A DNA stretch of 18,636 nucleotides from Dictyocoela muelleri (lineage: Eukaryota; Microsporidia): contig SDVU01000174.1 of assembly GCA_016256075.1 (NCBI GenBank), forward strand, positions 1 through 18,636, in the 5' to 3' direction. The notes beneath the pieces were generated by a model. The model was given only the letters and a program-made list of their open reading frames with translations, made no database searches and was not told the DNA's origin. This document shows positions 1-8,087 of the stretch, in pieces. Position 1 is the first letter of the stretch, and each line of letters starts with the position of its first letter. A program made the position numbers and the translations under genes.

Positions 1-163
1 CATAAAAGCTTCTTATGATAAAATTCTTTTATATTTAGAAAGATCTCGTGATTTTGAGCTTATTACAAATAAGAATCATCTTGTATGCTCAAAGGAATGG
101 GACTTTATTCTTTTTAGGGGGGGCTGGTGGCCAGGTAAGAACCGTAACTTCTTGGGATCAAAT

Positions 164-400
164 TCACATGTGAAAAAAAATATCTTTAAAAACTGAAATT
201 GTAGTTTGATATTTAGCACAAGAATAATTCAAACATATCAATGAGTATCCTATGTGCAAATCTTTCGATTTATTTAAAATCATACTAATGTTACAAGAAA
301 TACAAAACATTGATTTTTTAATTATTTCCTTTATAATCATGAAATTAAAAATTTCTTCATTCACACTTGAATATATAAATTCGATGAAATTTGCATGCAT
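164..400 (-). pseudogene. Merlin (IS1595/ISXO2-like) transposase, N-terminal zinc-ribbon fragment
   Basis: A 78-codon open frame resembles the N-terminus of Merlin/ISXO2-like transposases: a helical stretch, then a zinc ribbon. Visible cysteines are C33-x2-C36 and C56-x4-C61, separated by the family-like spacing NKSKDLHIGY. In the family this domain binds the element's ends and is followed by a DDE/N catalytic domain. Below position 164 no catalytic part is recognisable in any minus-strand frame, so I read it as a truncated relic. It could instead be a small domesticated zinc-ribbon protein, since the frame is still open, but nothing else supports that. A second, longer Merlin relic lies near 11165-11975 on the same strand. 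Confidence 0.55.
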
Positions 401-905
401 AGGGGTAAAATTTTTTTAAAAAAAATATTAGGTGACTATAACCCTCTGGCGGCGGGGGATTAAGTCACTTGAAAAGAAAAATTTTAGTATAGATAAAAAA
501 ATGAAATCTTAAAAGTGCACACTGACACCAAAAAGTTTTATAAAAACTGCCATAAGGGTTAGGAATATATGTCAATAAATAAATATTTATTTTATAAACC
601 TAAAACAAAAAAAATCTAATATGTAGTAATGTGATTAACCAGTAAATTTAGATGATGTTTTTATTTATAACGTGTTTATAATTATGTAAATTATTTTGTC
701 TCTTTGAAAGTATTGTCATATTAGAAATAATTTTTTTTTTAAAAATTACAAAAATTTATCTTTTTTGTCTACGTTTTTATTTACACTTTAATAATTTGAT
801 ATAGGGGTCGATGTTTTTAAAAAAGTCTTAGGGGAACGAAAATAGTCACAAATCAATTAAGTTTGTGAAACACTAATTTAGACCTTTGATTATTATGTTC
901 AATTT
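401..905. other. AT-rich noncoding stretch with one GC-rich near-palindrome
   Basis: No credible coding frame is seen. The only notable structure is at 431-470, where GTGACTATAACCC is followed by a GC-rich centre and then GGGGATTAAGTCAC, its approximate reverse complement. A motif of the form ATAGGGGT, then T's and A's, then TTAGG occurs near 399-431 and again near 803-834. This may be the edge of an old non-autonomous element, but its boundaries cannot be set. Confidence 0.4.
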
Positions 906-907
906 TT

Positions 908-1130
908 AAGCCACTACAAGCACCTAGAAGCCCAGCTTTGTCCGATTTTCGTTTAATCAATGACGAAGCAATATACAGATAATTAGAGGGGGTTTTCATG
1001 AATTTTCCACTACTTTTTTACCAGATTGCGTCAATACCCTCATACCAACATCTAGGAGAGTTCCTTCTGATTCACTAAAAAGTTTTTATGTCTAAATCAG
1101 CTATACCACACTTGAGCAACTGTGTATTAC
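908..1130 (-). repeat. SINE copy A (5'-truncated body)
   Basis: This is one member of the dispersed family described at 3268-3730. On the minus strand it runs from the conserved TGTGGTATAGCTGAT block through GGAACTCTCCTAGATGT to GTCATTGATTAAACGAAAAT and GGGCTTCTAGGTG. The tRNA-like head is not recognisable upstream, so the copy is 5' truncated or too decayed to read. Identity to copies B and C is obvious by eye over about 220 bp, with many substitutions and small gaps. Confidence 0.65.
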
Positions 1131-1373
1131 TAATTTTGTTTTATAATCAATTCTTCTCAATTGATAATATTTTTGAAATTTTTATAATTGAACTAAATAA
1201 TAAATAATATCATTTTTAAATACTATTTTCGAAATTTTAAGAATATTTCTTTAGAAATAATAATTAGACCTTTTTTGATTAATTCATAAATAAAAATTAA
1301 TTTTCGAGTAACTACTTTAAAAGGTAATTGAATTTTATTTAAACTAAAAAATATTCTTACAATTTTTATTTAT

Positions 1374-2528
1374 TCATATTCCTTTCAAAGCCAACTCAAG
1401 AATAACGCTAAGATGGTTTTGTACTATTTCATTCATAATCTCTTTAATATCATCATATTCCTCATTTTTACACTCTTTTAATATATTCGGCAGACTACAC
1501 TTAAAGTTATTAAATAACTTGATAATGAATTTTACAAATTCACTGTTGCTTTGGATAATAAAACATGATATTTTTCTTTGGACTATTTTTTTACTTTTCT
1601 CGATAATTGATAGAATCGTGGTAAGTCCATTTTCTTTAATAGACTTGTTTTCATCTTGGAATATTTTATATTGATTATCAATTATTAAATTTATCATATC
1701 GACCATTTCTTTTGCTGATACGATTATAATATCTACGATGTCTTTTAAAAGTTGGTTAATTTGGACTGTTTGTTGCGATAAATATAGCATTACTTCGTGT
1801 TTTATTTCATTTATTATATCGTCAGGATTTGTATACATAATGTTATTCATAATTTGTTTAACTATATCAGAAATCTGCTGATTAGTTGATGATGCAGTTG
1901 ATTTTACCTGATCAAGAGGTTTTTGCTCCATAATCTGTGTGACTACATTATTGTTGCCATCCTGAATTAATGAAAGTATATTTTCCTTATTAATAATATC
2001 ATTATAACCAACTGAAACGATCAGATCGTCAATTTTATTTTTTATTTCTTCAATCATTTCAGATAACTCAATCCTAAATCCTTCTTTCAAGAGTCGTATA
2101 ATCTCTTGTCCTGTTTCATTTTGTACAGTCTTGATTTGATCCGCCATATTATTAAGAATAGGCAGTATTTCTACATTTAGTTTAGAATTAACATTATTAA
2201 GAATACCATTTACGATTTCTTTATCACTATAAATTTTATTTTGATTATACTTTTTTACTCTTTCATTGAGACAACATAAATTTGACTTAACTGTATCACT
2301 TATACAAGAATTTTTAGCAATATTCGTCTCAATTATAGGCGTTGCTGATTTCTTTGGGAAAATATTTGAAATTATTCTTTCATTATTATCAATTTGATTG
2401 TCAAAACAACAATTTCCATCATTATATTCATTATAACAATTGTTATTTATAAATGGATTACATGGTGAAGATAGTATTTTCATAATGTTCATTACGATGA
2501 TGAAAAATGGTTTAAAAATTATAATCAT
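1374..2528 (-). CDS. Orphan helical protein with hydrophobic N-terminus
   Basis: I do not recognise this protein (384 aa from the chosen ATG at 2528). The frame can be extended upstream only to a TTG at 2564, so the first ATG is preferred. The first 20 residues (MIIIFKPFFIIVMNIMKILS) are strongly hydrophobic and could be a signal peptide or signal anchor. A short Asn- and Cys-rich segment follows (NNNCYNEYNDGNCC). The remaining 300 or so residues are rich in Ile, Asn, Lys, Glu and Gln with heptad-like spacing, predicting long amphipathic or coiled-coil helices. No catalytic motif is seen. It stands alone among repeats, without the CCC start signal of the plus-strand genes. It could be a secreted or membrane-tethered lineage-specific protein. 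That the long frame survives in such AT-rich DNA argues it is real. Confidence 0.65.
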   Translation of the reverse strand: MIIIFKPFFIIVMNIMKILSSPCNPFINNNCYNEYNDGNCCFDNQIDNNERIISNIFPKKSATPIIETNIAKNSCISDTVKSNLCCLNERVKKYNQNKIYSDKEIVNGILNNVNSKLNVEILPILNNMADQIKTVQNETGQEIIRLLKEGFRIELSEMIEEIKNKIDDLIVSVGYNDIINKENILSLIQDGNNNVVTQIMEQKPLDQVKSTASSTNQQISDIVKQIMNNIMYTNPDDIINEIKHEVMLYLSQQTVQINQLLKDIVDIIIVSAKEMVDMINLIIDNQYKIFQDENKSIKENGLTTILSIIEKSKKIVQRKISCFIIQSNSEFVKFIIKLFNNFKCSLPNILKECKNEEYDDIKEIMNEIVQNHLSVILELALKGI

Positions 2529-2572
2529 AAAAAAAAGTTTGATGGTCTTTATATACTTAACCAATTTACCAT

Positions 2573-3149
2573 ATTCGGAAAATACTTATTTTGTAAAATA
2601 ATTCTAGAAAAAAAATATTCTAAAAAATATTATACATTTGTTAGAAAAAAGATTATTTCAATAAATAGTTTATTTAAATAATATAAATTTGTTCTTTACT
2701 AAAAAATAAGATTGTTAAAGATATTTATTTAAGTGTATTAGATAATTAAATCATTTAAATTCAATTACATTACTCTGTCTTATTGGTATTTGTTCAGTTA
2801 GTAAAACACTTTTTTTATTATTTGAAGAAATTAACACAAATCGTCAAAATAAAATATTATTGTTCCTGACAAATTTGTGTTCGTATCCTATAATCTCCGA
2901 AAAATGTTTTGTTAAACTGAAATGGTGGAGTCTTGTTAAAAAATGACTATTTTGAAAAAAATTTGTATTAAATTTAATTTTAAACCTGAAGAGACCATTC
3001 ATATGTCTTATGATCAAATAAAAATACGATTAAATATTGAAATTTATAAATACGCGCAGTTAATTAAATATTAAATCGAGTAAGGCACCTTCAACAGATA
3101 CGATTTTTCATTATAAAAGTAATGATGATATTATTTAAGCAAAATATTT
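2573..3149. other. AT-rich intergenic stretch with an imperfect hairpin and a short frame
   Basis: No recognisable gene. At 2833-2846 and 2867-2881, AACACAAATCGTCA and TGACAAATTTGTGTT form an imperfect inverted repeat with a loop of about 20 bases. A 42-codon plus frame begins at 2943 (start MTILKKICIKFNF) and has a protein-like composition, but matches nothing I know. It may be transposon debris. Confidence 0.35.
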
Positions 3150-3204
3150 GATAGAAAGCCCATTGGTTAACACTCTTGAATGTAACATTTAGTATCGGGT
3201 TTAA
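3150..3204 (+). repeat. SINE head-only fragment F
   Basis: The stretch GGTTAACACTCTTGAATGTA followed by an ATTTAGTATCG block matches the tRNA-like head of the dispersed family seen on the minus strand at 3645-3730 and 4225-4306. The body does not follow; about 65 bp downstream the tail of copy B begins on the opposite strand. It is either a 3'-truncated SINE or a solitary tRNA-like relic. Confidence 0.5.
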
Positions 3205-3267
3205 TTTTTTTTGATAAATCATAATAAACCATAATAAATAATTAAAATGACATTGAGTTTTAATAAT

Positions 3268-3730
3268 TATATATTACATGCTGACAACATACATAGCTGC
3301 CAACATGAAGAGTTGTCATAAACCTTGGTCTTTATGCCTTTAGTTCCTGGTGTGACAATAATACGTCACTTCATAAGCTACCAGAAGCCTAGCTGTATAC
3401 GCAATTTTCGTTTTATCAATGACTCGGCAGTTTACAGGTAATTAGAGGCTTTTTCATTTTTTTTTACTAATTATTTTATCGAAAATCGTCGCCACACTCA
3501 TCTCCACACCTAAGAGAGTCCCTTCTGCTTCATTGTCTTATTAGACCAAGTCTTAATCAGCTATACCACACTGGAACAACTGTATATGATACTATAATTA
3601 TATACTTATGAGCACTTAATGTCCTTCAATCATTGGTTATTAAAGAGTGACGTCAGCGGGATTCGAACTTCGATATTTAAATTTTACATTCAAGATCGTT
3701 AAAAACAGCGCTATCCTTGACTAAGCGGCG
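3268..3730 (-). repeat. SINE copy B, near full length, tRNA-like head
   Basis: Read on the minus strand, the element starts with a tRNA-like head containing TAGCGC (A-box position) and AGTTCGAATCC (10 of 11 to the Pol III B-box consensus GGTTCGANTCC). About 60 bp of linker follows, then a body with TGTGGTATAGCTGATTAAGA, GGGACTCTCTTAGGTGTGG and GTCATTGATAAAACGAAAAT, and a tail ending near GTCAGCATGTAATATATA. The same order is found at 14185-14618 (plus) and 14642-15080 (minus), and parts recur at five other places. No protein is coded. An internal Pol III promoter at the 5' end of a short, dispersed, non-coding repeat defines a tRNA-type SINE; mobilising partner unknown. Confidence 0.7.
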
Positions 3731-4224
3731 AAAATCTACCTAGAGCCGAAATGCCGACTTTTTCCGCAACTAATTTTTTAGCCCTTATGAAACATCTGGA
3801 ATAGTTATAATAATAAAAAGTAAAAGAAATCAAAAAGCTTCTTTATGATGGATATGCAATTCACATAAAGACAAATGAAACATATTTTTAGAGATATTAT
3901 CACAGAAATGTAATGATGGATAGTGACTTCAAGTAATTATCAGCTTTATTTTTAAAAGAGCATGATATCTACTGATAAAAAATTAAAAAAAATAAAGCAA
4001 AATTACCTAATTCCTAAAAAACGCGTTCACAAAATACCGAAAAAAAATCGAGATCTATTTCATTCAGTCTTATAATTAACCTAAATTGATATTAAATTAT
4101 AATCTTGAGTTTTATAAAATACATTGTAAAAAATAAAAAATCAAATAAATTTAATGAATTATTTTCGATTAAGTTTTATTTTTTAAAATTTGATTTCTTC
4201 TTTATTTAATATTTTGTGGCGAAA
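3731..4224 (+). pseudogene. Possible FLYWCH/MULE transposon scrap in intergenic DNA
   Basis: Most of this stretch is plain AT-rich DNA. From about 3818 to 4070 one plus frame, interrupted by several stops, reads KEIKKLLYDGYAIHIKTNET, then a His/Asn-containing stretch, then a Lys-rich segment ending TEKKSRSIS. The LLYDGYAI.. opening and the later Lys/Thr-rich part recall the N-terminal FLYWCH-type zinc domain of Mulator-like proteins. The cysteine/tryptophan signature is not visible, so this is a weak call. No CCC start signal precedes it. Confidence 0.22.
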
Positions 4225-4306
4225 AAGCGGCTTAAGTTAGATTCGACTCTCGATACTTAAACTTTACATTCAAGAGTATTAACCACTGCACTATCTGTCC
4301 TTGGTA
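4225..4306 (-). repeat. SINE/tRNA-like head-only copy G
   Basis: On the minus strand this copy has a perfect Pol III A box, TAGTGCAGTGG (consensus TRGYNNARNGG), then TTAATACTCTTGAATGTAAA and a B-box relic GAGTCGAATCT. The segment between them can fold CTTGAA/TTTAAG as an anticodon-like stem with a 7-base loop. The acceptor and T stems do not pair, so it is not a working tRNA. No SINE body follows on this strand. It is the best-preserved A box of the family. Confidence 0.6.
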
Positions 4307-4528
4307 GTTAATAATTATGGCATTAATATATTGATATTTCGGTTCATGGTAGTTAGACCCTGTTTGAAAAAAATAGACGCCGTTTTTTAAAAATATAATA
4401 ATTAGAGTTTAATCGTAACAATGGTAGAAGATAGTTTAATGTAGTTTCCTTTAGTATTCCATGTACTCAAATGAATTGTATATGAAGATAATCGTGTTGA
4501 TCGAGTGTTAGCCAATCTTCAATTTTAT

Positions 4529-4684
4529 AATATTTTTGATAGAGACGAGAATATTTGTTGCAAGTCCGGGAAGCACCTAGGAAATTTTTGAATGAAAAAA
4601 AAGATATATTATACAGTTTACTTCGATTCTATATCCTCTTTGTTCCCACCACCTCGTTTTTCCCGCCACCTCGTTTTTTCCTCG
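4529..4684 (+). repeat. 155-bp direct repeat, left copy
   Basis: The segment starting AATATTTTTGATAGAGACGA and ending CTCGTTTTTTCCTCG is repeated at 5457-5611 with roughly 90% identity and small length differences. The two copies bracket the inverted-repeat element at 4688-5445 almost exactly. This is far too long for a target-site duplication; it may be a segmental duplication, a composite-element arm or the product of gene conversion. Confidence 0.75.
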
Positions 4685-4687
4685 CTG

Positions 4688-5445
4688 CGCTCGATTTCGC
4701 CTTTGTCGAGTTCGAGCGTTAACTTTAGGCGAGTTTGCTCGAACTCGCCATTTATTAATTATTAGAAAAGATATATATATTAATTAATGTCACAGGCACA
4801 TGTGATTATAGGGTTGTGGGGTTCCACTTTAAAAAATTTATTTTATTGAAAATATTTTTGTTTGAACTAATTACGATTTTAATTTTTTTGTGCGTGTTGG
4901 GTAAATTTTTTTTAAATCTATAATAATGGATGGAAATTATAATAATGGAGGGAAATTATAGAAATAGAAAGAATGTGTGAAATTATGAGAAAAAGTGAAT
5001 TATGCACCAGATGCAATATAAAAATATGGTATCAAAAATAAATTATAAAAACATGAATATATTTTATATATAAATTTTGTTTTTTTTAACAATAACATTA
5101 CCTTCACTATTTTTTAAAATGTAAACGTATTTTAAGATTTCGAATTTCTTTTGTAAATTTTAAAAGTTTTGATTTAAATCTTTGAAATATCAATTAAAAA
5201 AATTCTGAGAGGTTATTTTAAAAAAATTTTAAGTTGGCTATTTTTAAATGTATTTTGAAATTTAAATTTGAAATATAAATTTTAAGATTTTTAATTTGAA
5301 TAGCACCATCAAGCCTGGGAACTCTTCAAGCCTGTGACATTTATTATTTGTAAATTATATATATCTTCTAATAATTAAAAAATAGCATATTCGAGCAAAC
5401 TCGCCTAAAGTTAACGCTCGAACTCGACAAAGGCGAAATCGAGCG
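4688..5445. mobile_element. Inner inverted-repeat element with perfect 56-bp ends (foldback/MITE-like)
   Basis: Positions 4688-4743 and 5390-5445 are exact reverse complements over 56 bp, beginning CGCTCGATTTCGCCTTTGTC. Similarity continues imperfectly inward for about 50 bp to ATGTCACAGGC on each side. The ends are themselves partly palindromic (CGCTCGA... TCGAGTTCGAGCG) and markedly more GC-rich than the surroundings. The 540-bp interior is AT-rich with a duplicated block around 4918-4960 (ATAATGGATGGAAATTATA and a near copy) and has no gene. Perfect outer ends suggest recent activity or gene conversion, in contrast with the diverged direct repeats outside. Confidence 0.7.
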
Positions 5446-5456
5446 ACACTATTATT

Positions 5457-5611
5457 AATATTTTTGATAGAGACGAGAATATTTGTTGCAAGTCCGGGAA
5501 GAACCTAGGAAATTTTTGAATGTAAAAGATATATATTATGCAATTTACTTCGATTCTATATCCTCTTTGTTCCCACCACTTCGTTTTTATCGCCACCTCG
5601 TTTTTTCCTCG
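5457..5611 (+). repeat. 155-bp direct repeat, right copy
   Basis: Second copy of the repeat at 4529-4684, beginning 11 bases after the right end of the inner inverted-repeat element. It runs into a pyrimidine-rich tract (about 5612-5730) that gives spurious open frames on both strands. Confidence 0.75.
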
Positions 5612-5977
5612 GCATCTTTTTCCCTTGCTTCTTTTTTTCCTTGCCCTCTTTTTTTTCATGTCTTCATTTGTCCAAAACATCATTTTTTTCATAACATCGT
5701 TTTTTTTTCGACTTTCATTTGTTCAGAACTCTCGTCTTTTTAGGCGTTTATTTTTGATTTCCCTAAGTAGCGGAAAAAACGAGGGACAAATTTAGTTATA
5801 TTTTTTCTGAATTTAATGAAAAAATATAGGTATATTATATCTTTTTTGTTCAATTTTTTAAAGATTTTTAAAATGTTGTACGCGTTCTGTTGTGCCAAAG
5901 GCGACAATTCTTCTTATACGAAGAGGTTTTTCTTTTTCTATAATTTTTTTTATTGATTTTTTTTGAGGGTGGAATTA
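5612..5977. other. Pyrimidine-rich tract and hairpin-bearing noncoding DNA
   Basis: 5612-5740 is C/T-rich on the plus strand, with several overlapping low-complexity open frames that I do not accept as genes. At about 5886-5930 two short stems follow each other: TTGTGCC AAA GGCGACAA (one bulge), then CTTC TTATAC GAAG, succeeded by a T-run. This could be a small RNA end or a chance structure in the mobile element. Confidence 0.35.
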
Positions 5978-6043
5978 AATTTTTTTAAAACAATGTCTAT
6001 TTTTTTAAAACAGCGTCTATTTTTTAAAAAAATCGTCTAACTA

Positions 6044-6290
6044 ACATACACCGTTGTTTACGTACCTGATTATGAATAAGTCAACCCTTTTATACTAAAT
6101 AAAAAGAACTCTCTTAGAATATATGAGTGTTGCGACGCATCAATGTAAAAATAAAAAATTCGAGAAATTTTTTATTATTACCTGAATCTTACAGGGTCAT
6201 TGATAATGAAAATTTTATATAAAAATTTCCGAATAGCTTATTAGTGGTTTATATTTTGAAGACCGGGATATAAAGTTTTGAGACTAAAGT
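6044..6290 (+). repeat. SINE copy E (body), interrupted at its 5' side by the TA-flanked element
   Basis: Immediately after the TA at 6042-6043 the plus strand reads AACATACACCGTTGTTTACG, then CTGATTATGAATAAGTC, AAGAACTCTCTTAGAATAT, and CAGGGTCATTGATAATGAAA. These match in order the body of copies B, C and D. The copy ends vaguely near 6290. The expected upstream linker is only weakly visible left of 4350, consistent with the DNA element having landed inside this SINE. Confidence 0.55.
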
Positions 6291-6458
6291 TTAAAAAAAT
6301 TCAGGTAAATATTATAATTATTGTCATTATGTAATGTAAAATAGGTATTTTAAAAAATTAAAACATCAATATTTAAAAAATCAAAATTAAAAATCAAAAT
6401 TAAAAATCAAAAAAAAATTTAAACTTTTCAACTAAAAATAATTTTTAAATGATAAATA

Positions 6459-6463
6459 CCCCC
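6459..6463 (+). promoter_or_regulatory. CCC-type start signal
   Basis: Five C's end 1 base before the ATG at 6465, in an otherwise C-poor leader. CCC-like motifs just upstream of start codons are a known microsporidian signal, so this supports the chosen start. Confidence 0.6.
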
Positions 6464-6464
6464 A

Positions 6465-8087
6465 ATGGCTTTAATAAAAAAAGTATTAAAAAATAAAATA
6501 CCATCATTTTTATTTTCAATTAACCAAACAATAATGTTTGATTATTTTTTTCGTCTTTATGGTAAAAATCATCACTTCACCTCTAAAACAAAGCCAACAA
6601 AATTTATAATTCCAAATTTGGAAAACGTTGATAAAATTTTTATTAGCTCATCAGACTCACTCGGAATATTCTTTCTTGAGAGAGATGTACCCATTTACAC
6701 AACACAACAACTTTATAAGCAACTTATTTATAAAATGAAAGAATATTTAAAACTAAGTTTTTATTATGATGAGGATGAATCGGATTTTAGTCATTGTAGA
6801 GTTGTGCGTGTTGATCAATGTGATTTTGATCGGTTTTATCGTAATGTTCACATTGTTGGATATGGTGAGGTTGTTGATGGTATTAGAGTATTGAGATCGA
6901 AGAGATTTTTGGGATGGTGCGATTTTTCAACCTCTTTTTATTACAAAGGTGCACAAGGAATATCTCCATTGGTGTGTGATGGAACTAAATTTGATTATGA
7001 AAAAGAACCAAAGTTTATAGTAATCAGCAATAACCATCTAAAAAAGGAAAATTTATTGAACATCAATTTTGAGTATAAAAATATTAATAATGATAATGAT
7101 AATGAAAATAATTATAATATTGATACTATTGATACTATTGATATTGATAATACTATCGATATTGTTAATAGTATCGATATTAATAATACTATTTATAATA
7201 ATACTATTAACAATACTATTAATAATACTATTAATAAAAATAGTATTAATAATACTATTAATAAAAATAGTATTAATAATACTATTAATAATAATACTAT
7301 TAATATTGATACTATTAACAATACTATTAACAATACTATTAACAATACTATTAATAATAATATTAATAATACTATTAATATTGATAATAAAAATTTCTCC
7401 TATAGAGATGAGGATAATAAATTAAATCTCAATAACTACAACACCTCCTTGAACCTGAAAATAATAAATATCGATGATTACAATAAAATTTTACATTCTG
7501 AAAAGAAAAAATTTATTTACGTCGATCTTTCAACATACTTCATCGAAATTTTAATTCATACATTCGTTCAGAATCAAAAAATAAATTTTTACGGCACAAA
7601 AGAACAACTCTTAACAACAACTAACGCAGAATTTTTAGCACAGAAATATCAAAAAATCTATTTCCATGTTATTGACAATATAAGTTATGGTATGAATAAA
7701 GATTCGGATATAATATTTTTCTCTCATCTTGAACCTTATTATGGATATTCTAATTATACCGGAATTAATATTTTTATCGGATGTAAACCTTTAATTTATG
7801 ATTTTAAGGATTTTTACTTACTTAATTTAGAAAATACAATTGAAAAGGATGTCTTTGATAAAGAATTAAATGTTAACGAACCTTATTTATTTGAAGGATC
7901 AACAGAACAAGATAGTCTGAAATACGATAATTCTGATGAAAATAATGATTTTAATATTAAAGAATTATCATCCTATATCAAATACTTGTTCAAGGATAGA
8001 TTTTACTTTTTAAATGGCTTTTATCATTTTCCTGAAAAAAGAATAAAAATTAAATTCGGGGATGAAATTATCATCACTAAATATTAA
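6465..8087 (+). CDS. Catalytically dead metallo-beta-lactamase/beta-CASP protein (INTS9 / CPSF-100 type)
   Basis: This 540-aa protein fits the inactive partner of RNA 3'-end endonucleases (CPSF-100/Cft2 or Integrator subunit 9), which pairs with CPSF-73 or INTS11 in mRNA or snRNA 3' processing. In the lactamase part (residues 1-200), VDKIFISSSDSLG (55-67) sits where active enzymes have the HxHxDH zinc motif, and PIYTTQQLYKQL follows as in the family. FYRNVHIVGYGEV (124-136) and RFLGWCDFSTSF (147-158) match the next strands and the 'LGxxxF' turn. Residues about 330-450 look beta-CASP-like (DIIFFSHLEPYYGY near 412). Zinc ligands are absent throughout. Residues about 205-309 are an Asn/Ile/Thr/Asp low-complexity insert between the two halves. 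At 540 aa it is shorter than usual and its C-terminal dimer domain is reduced. CPSF-100 seems likelier for a microsporidian, but INTS9 aligns equally well by eye. Confidence 0.6.
   Translation: MALIKKVLKNKIPSFLFSINQTIMFDYFFRLYGKNHHFTSKTKPTKFIIPNLENVDKIFISSSDSLGIFFLERDVPIYTTQQLYKQLIYKMKEYLKLSFYYDEDESDFSHCRVVRVDQCDFDRFYRNVHIVGYGEVVDGIRVLRSKRFLGWCDFSTSFYYKGAQGISPLVCDGTKFDYEKEPKFIVISNNHLKKENLLNINFEYKNINNDNDNENNYNIDTIDTIDIDNTIDIVNSIDINNTIYNNTINNTINNTINKNSINNTINKNSINNTINNNTINIDTINNTINNTINNTINNNINNTINIDNKNFSYRDEDNKLNLNNYNTSLNLKIINIDDYNKILHSEKKKFIYVDLSTYFIEILIHTFVQNQKINFYGTKEQLLTTTNAEFLAQKYQKIYFHVIDNISYGMNKDSDIIFFSHLEPYYGYSNYTGINIFIGCKPLIYDFKDFYLLNLENTIEKDVFDKELNVNEPYLFEGSTEQDSLKYDNSDENNDFNIKELSSYIKYLFKDRFYFLNGFYHFPEKRIKIKFGDEIIITKY
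7081..7395 (+). repeat. AAT/ACT-rich minisatellite inside the coding region
   Basis: Tandem 12-15 bp units of the AATACTATTAAT type encode a run of NNTIN/NTINN repeats. The array is in frame throughout, so the protein tolerates it, and its position between two folded halves suggests a disordered loop. Such arrays change length readily by slippage. Confidence 0.85.

Larger units (their letters stand above)
4352..6041. mobile_element. Non-autonomous TA-flanked DNA element (Tc1/mariner-like ends)
   Basis: The two ends are inverted repeats. The left begins GTTAGACCCTGTTTGAAAAA then AATAGACGCCGTTTT. The right, read on the minus strand, begins GTTAGACG and runs through AAAAAATAGACGCTGTTTT. Each end is flanked by TA (4350-4351 and 6042-6043), as expected for the Tc1/mariner superfamily. 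No transposase is coded inside; open frames around 5411-5795 are low-complexity shadows of pyrimidine-rich DNA. The right end holds about three 20-21 bp tandem units containing GTCT and AAAACA (5978-6040). Flanking DNA on the right is SINE copy E, which seems to be the target. Another repeat element is nested inside. Confidence 0.6.

Noticed and set aside
120-145. Splice donor-like CCAGGTAAG
   Set aside because: It resembles a donor, but there is no supporting exon, branch point or acceptor; microsporidian introns are rare.
2-199. Plus-strand frame open from the window edge (contains SRDFELITNKNHLVCSKEWD)
   Set aside because: It matches nothing I know and its end overlaps the better-supported Merlin zinc ribbon on the other strand. 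It may be the tail of a gene cut by the window, but this cannot be judged.
3645-3730. Functional tRNA gene on the minus strand
   Set aside because: The B box is good, but the T stem and acceptor stem do not pair, and the sequence recurs as the head of a dispersed repeat, so it is SINE-derived.
5411-5795. Overlapping open frames on both strands (93, 86 and 85 codons)
   Set aside because: They come from the pyrimidine-rich tract and the inverted-repeat ends; composition is low-complexity and two frames run in parallel, so none looks like a gene.
7069-7425. 118-codon plus frame rich in Ile/Leu
   Set aside because: It is the out-of-frame shadow of the Asn/Ile/Thr minisatellite within the beta-CASP-like gene.
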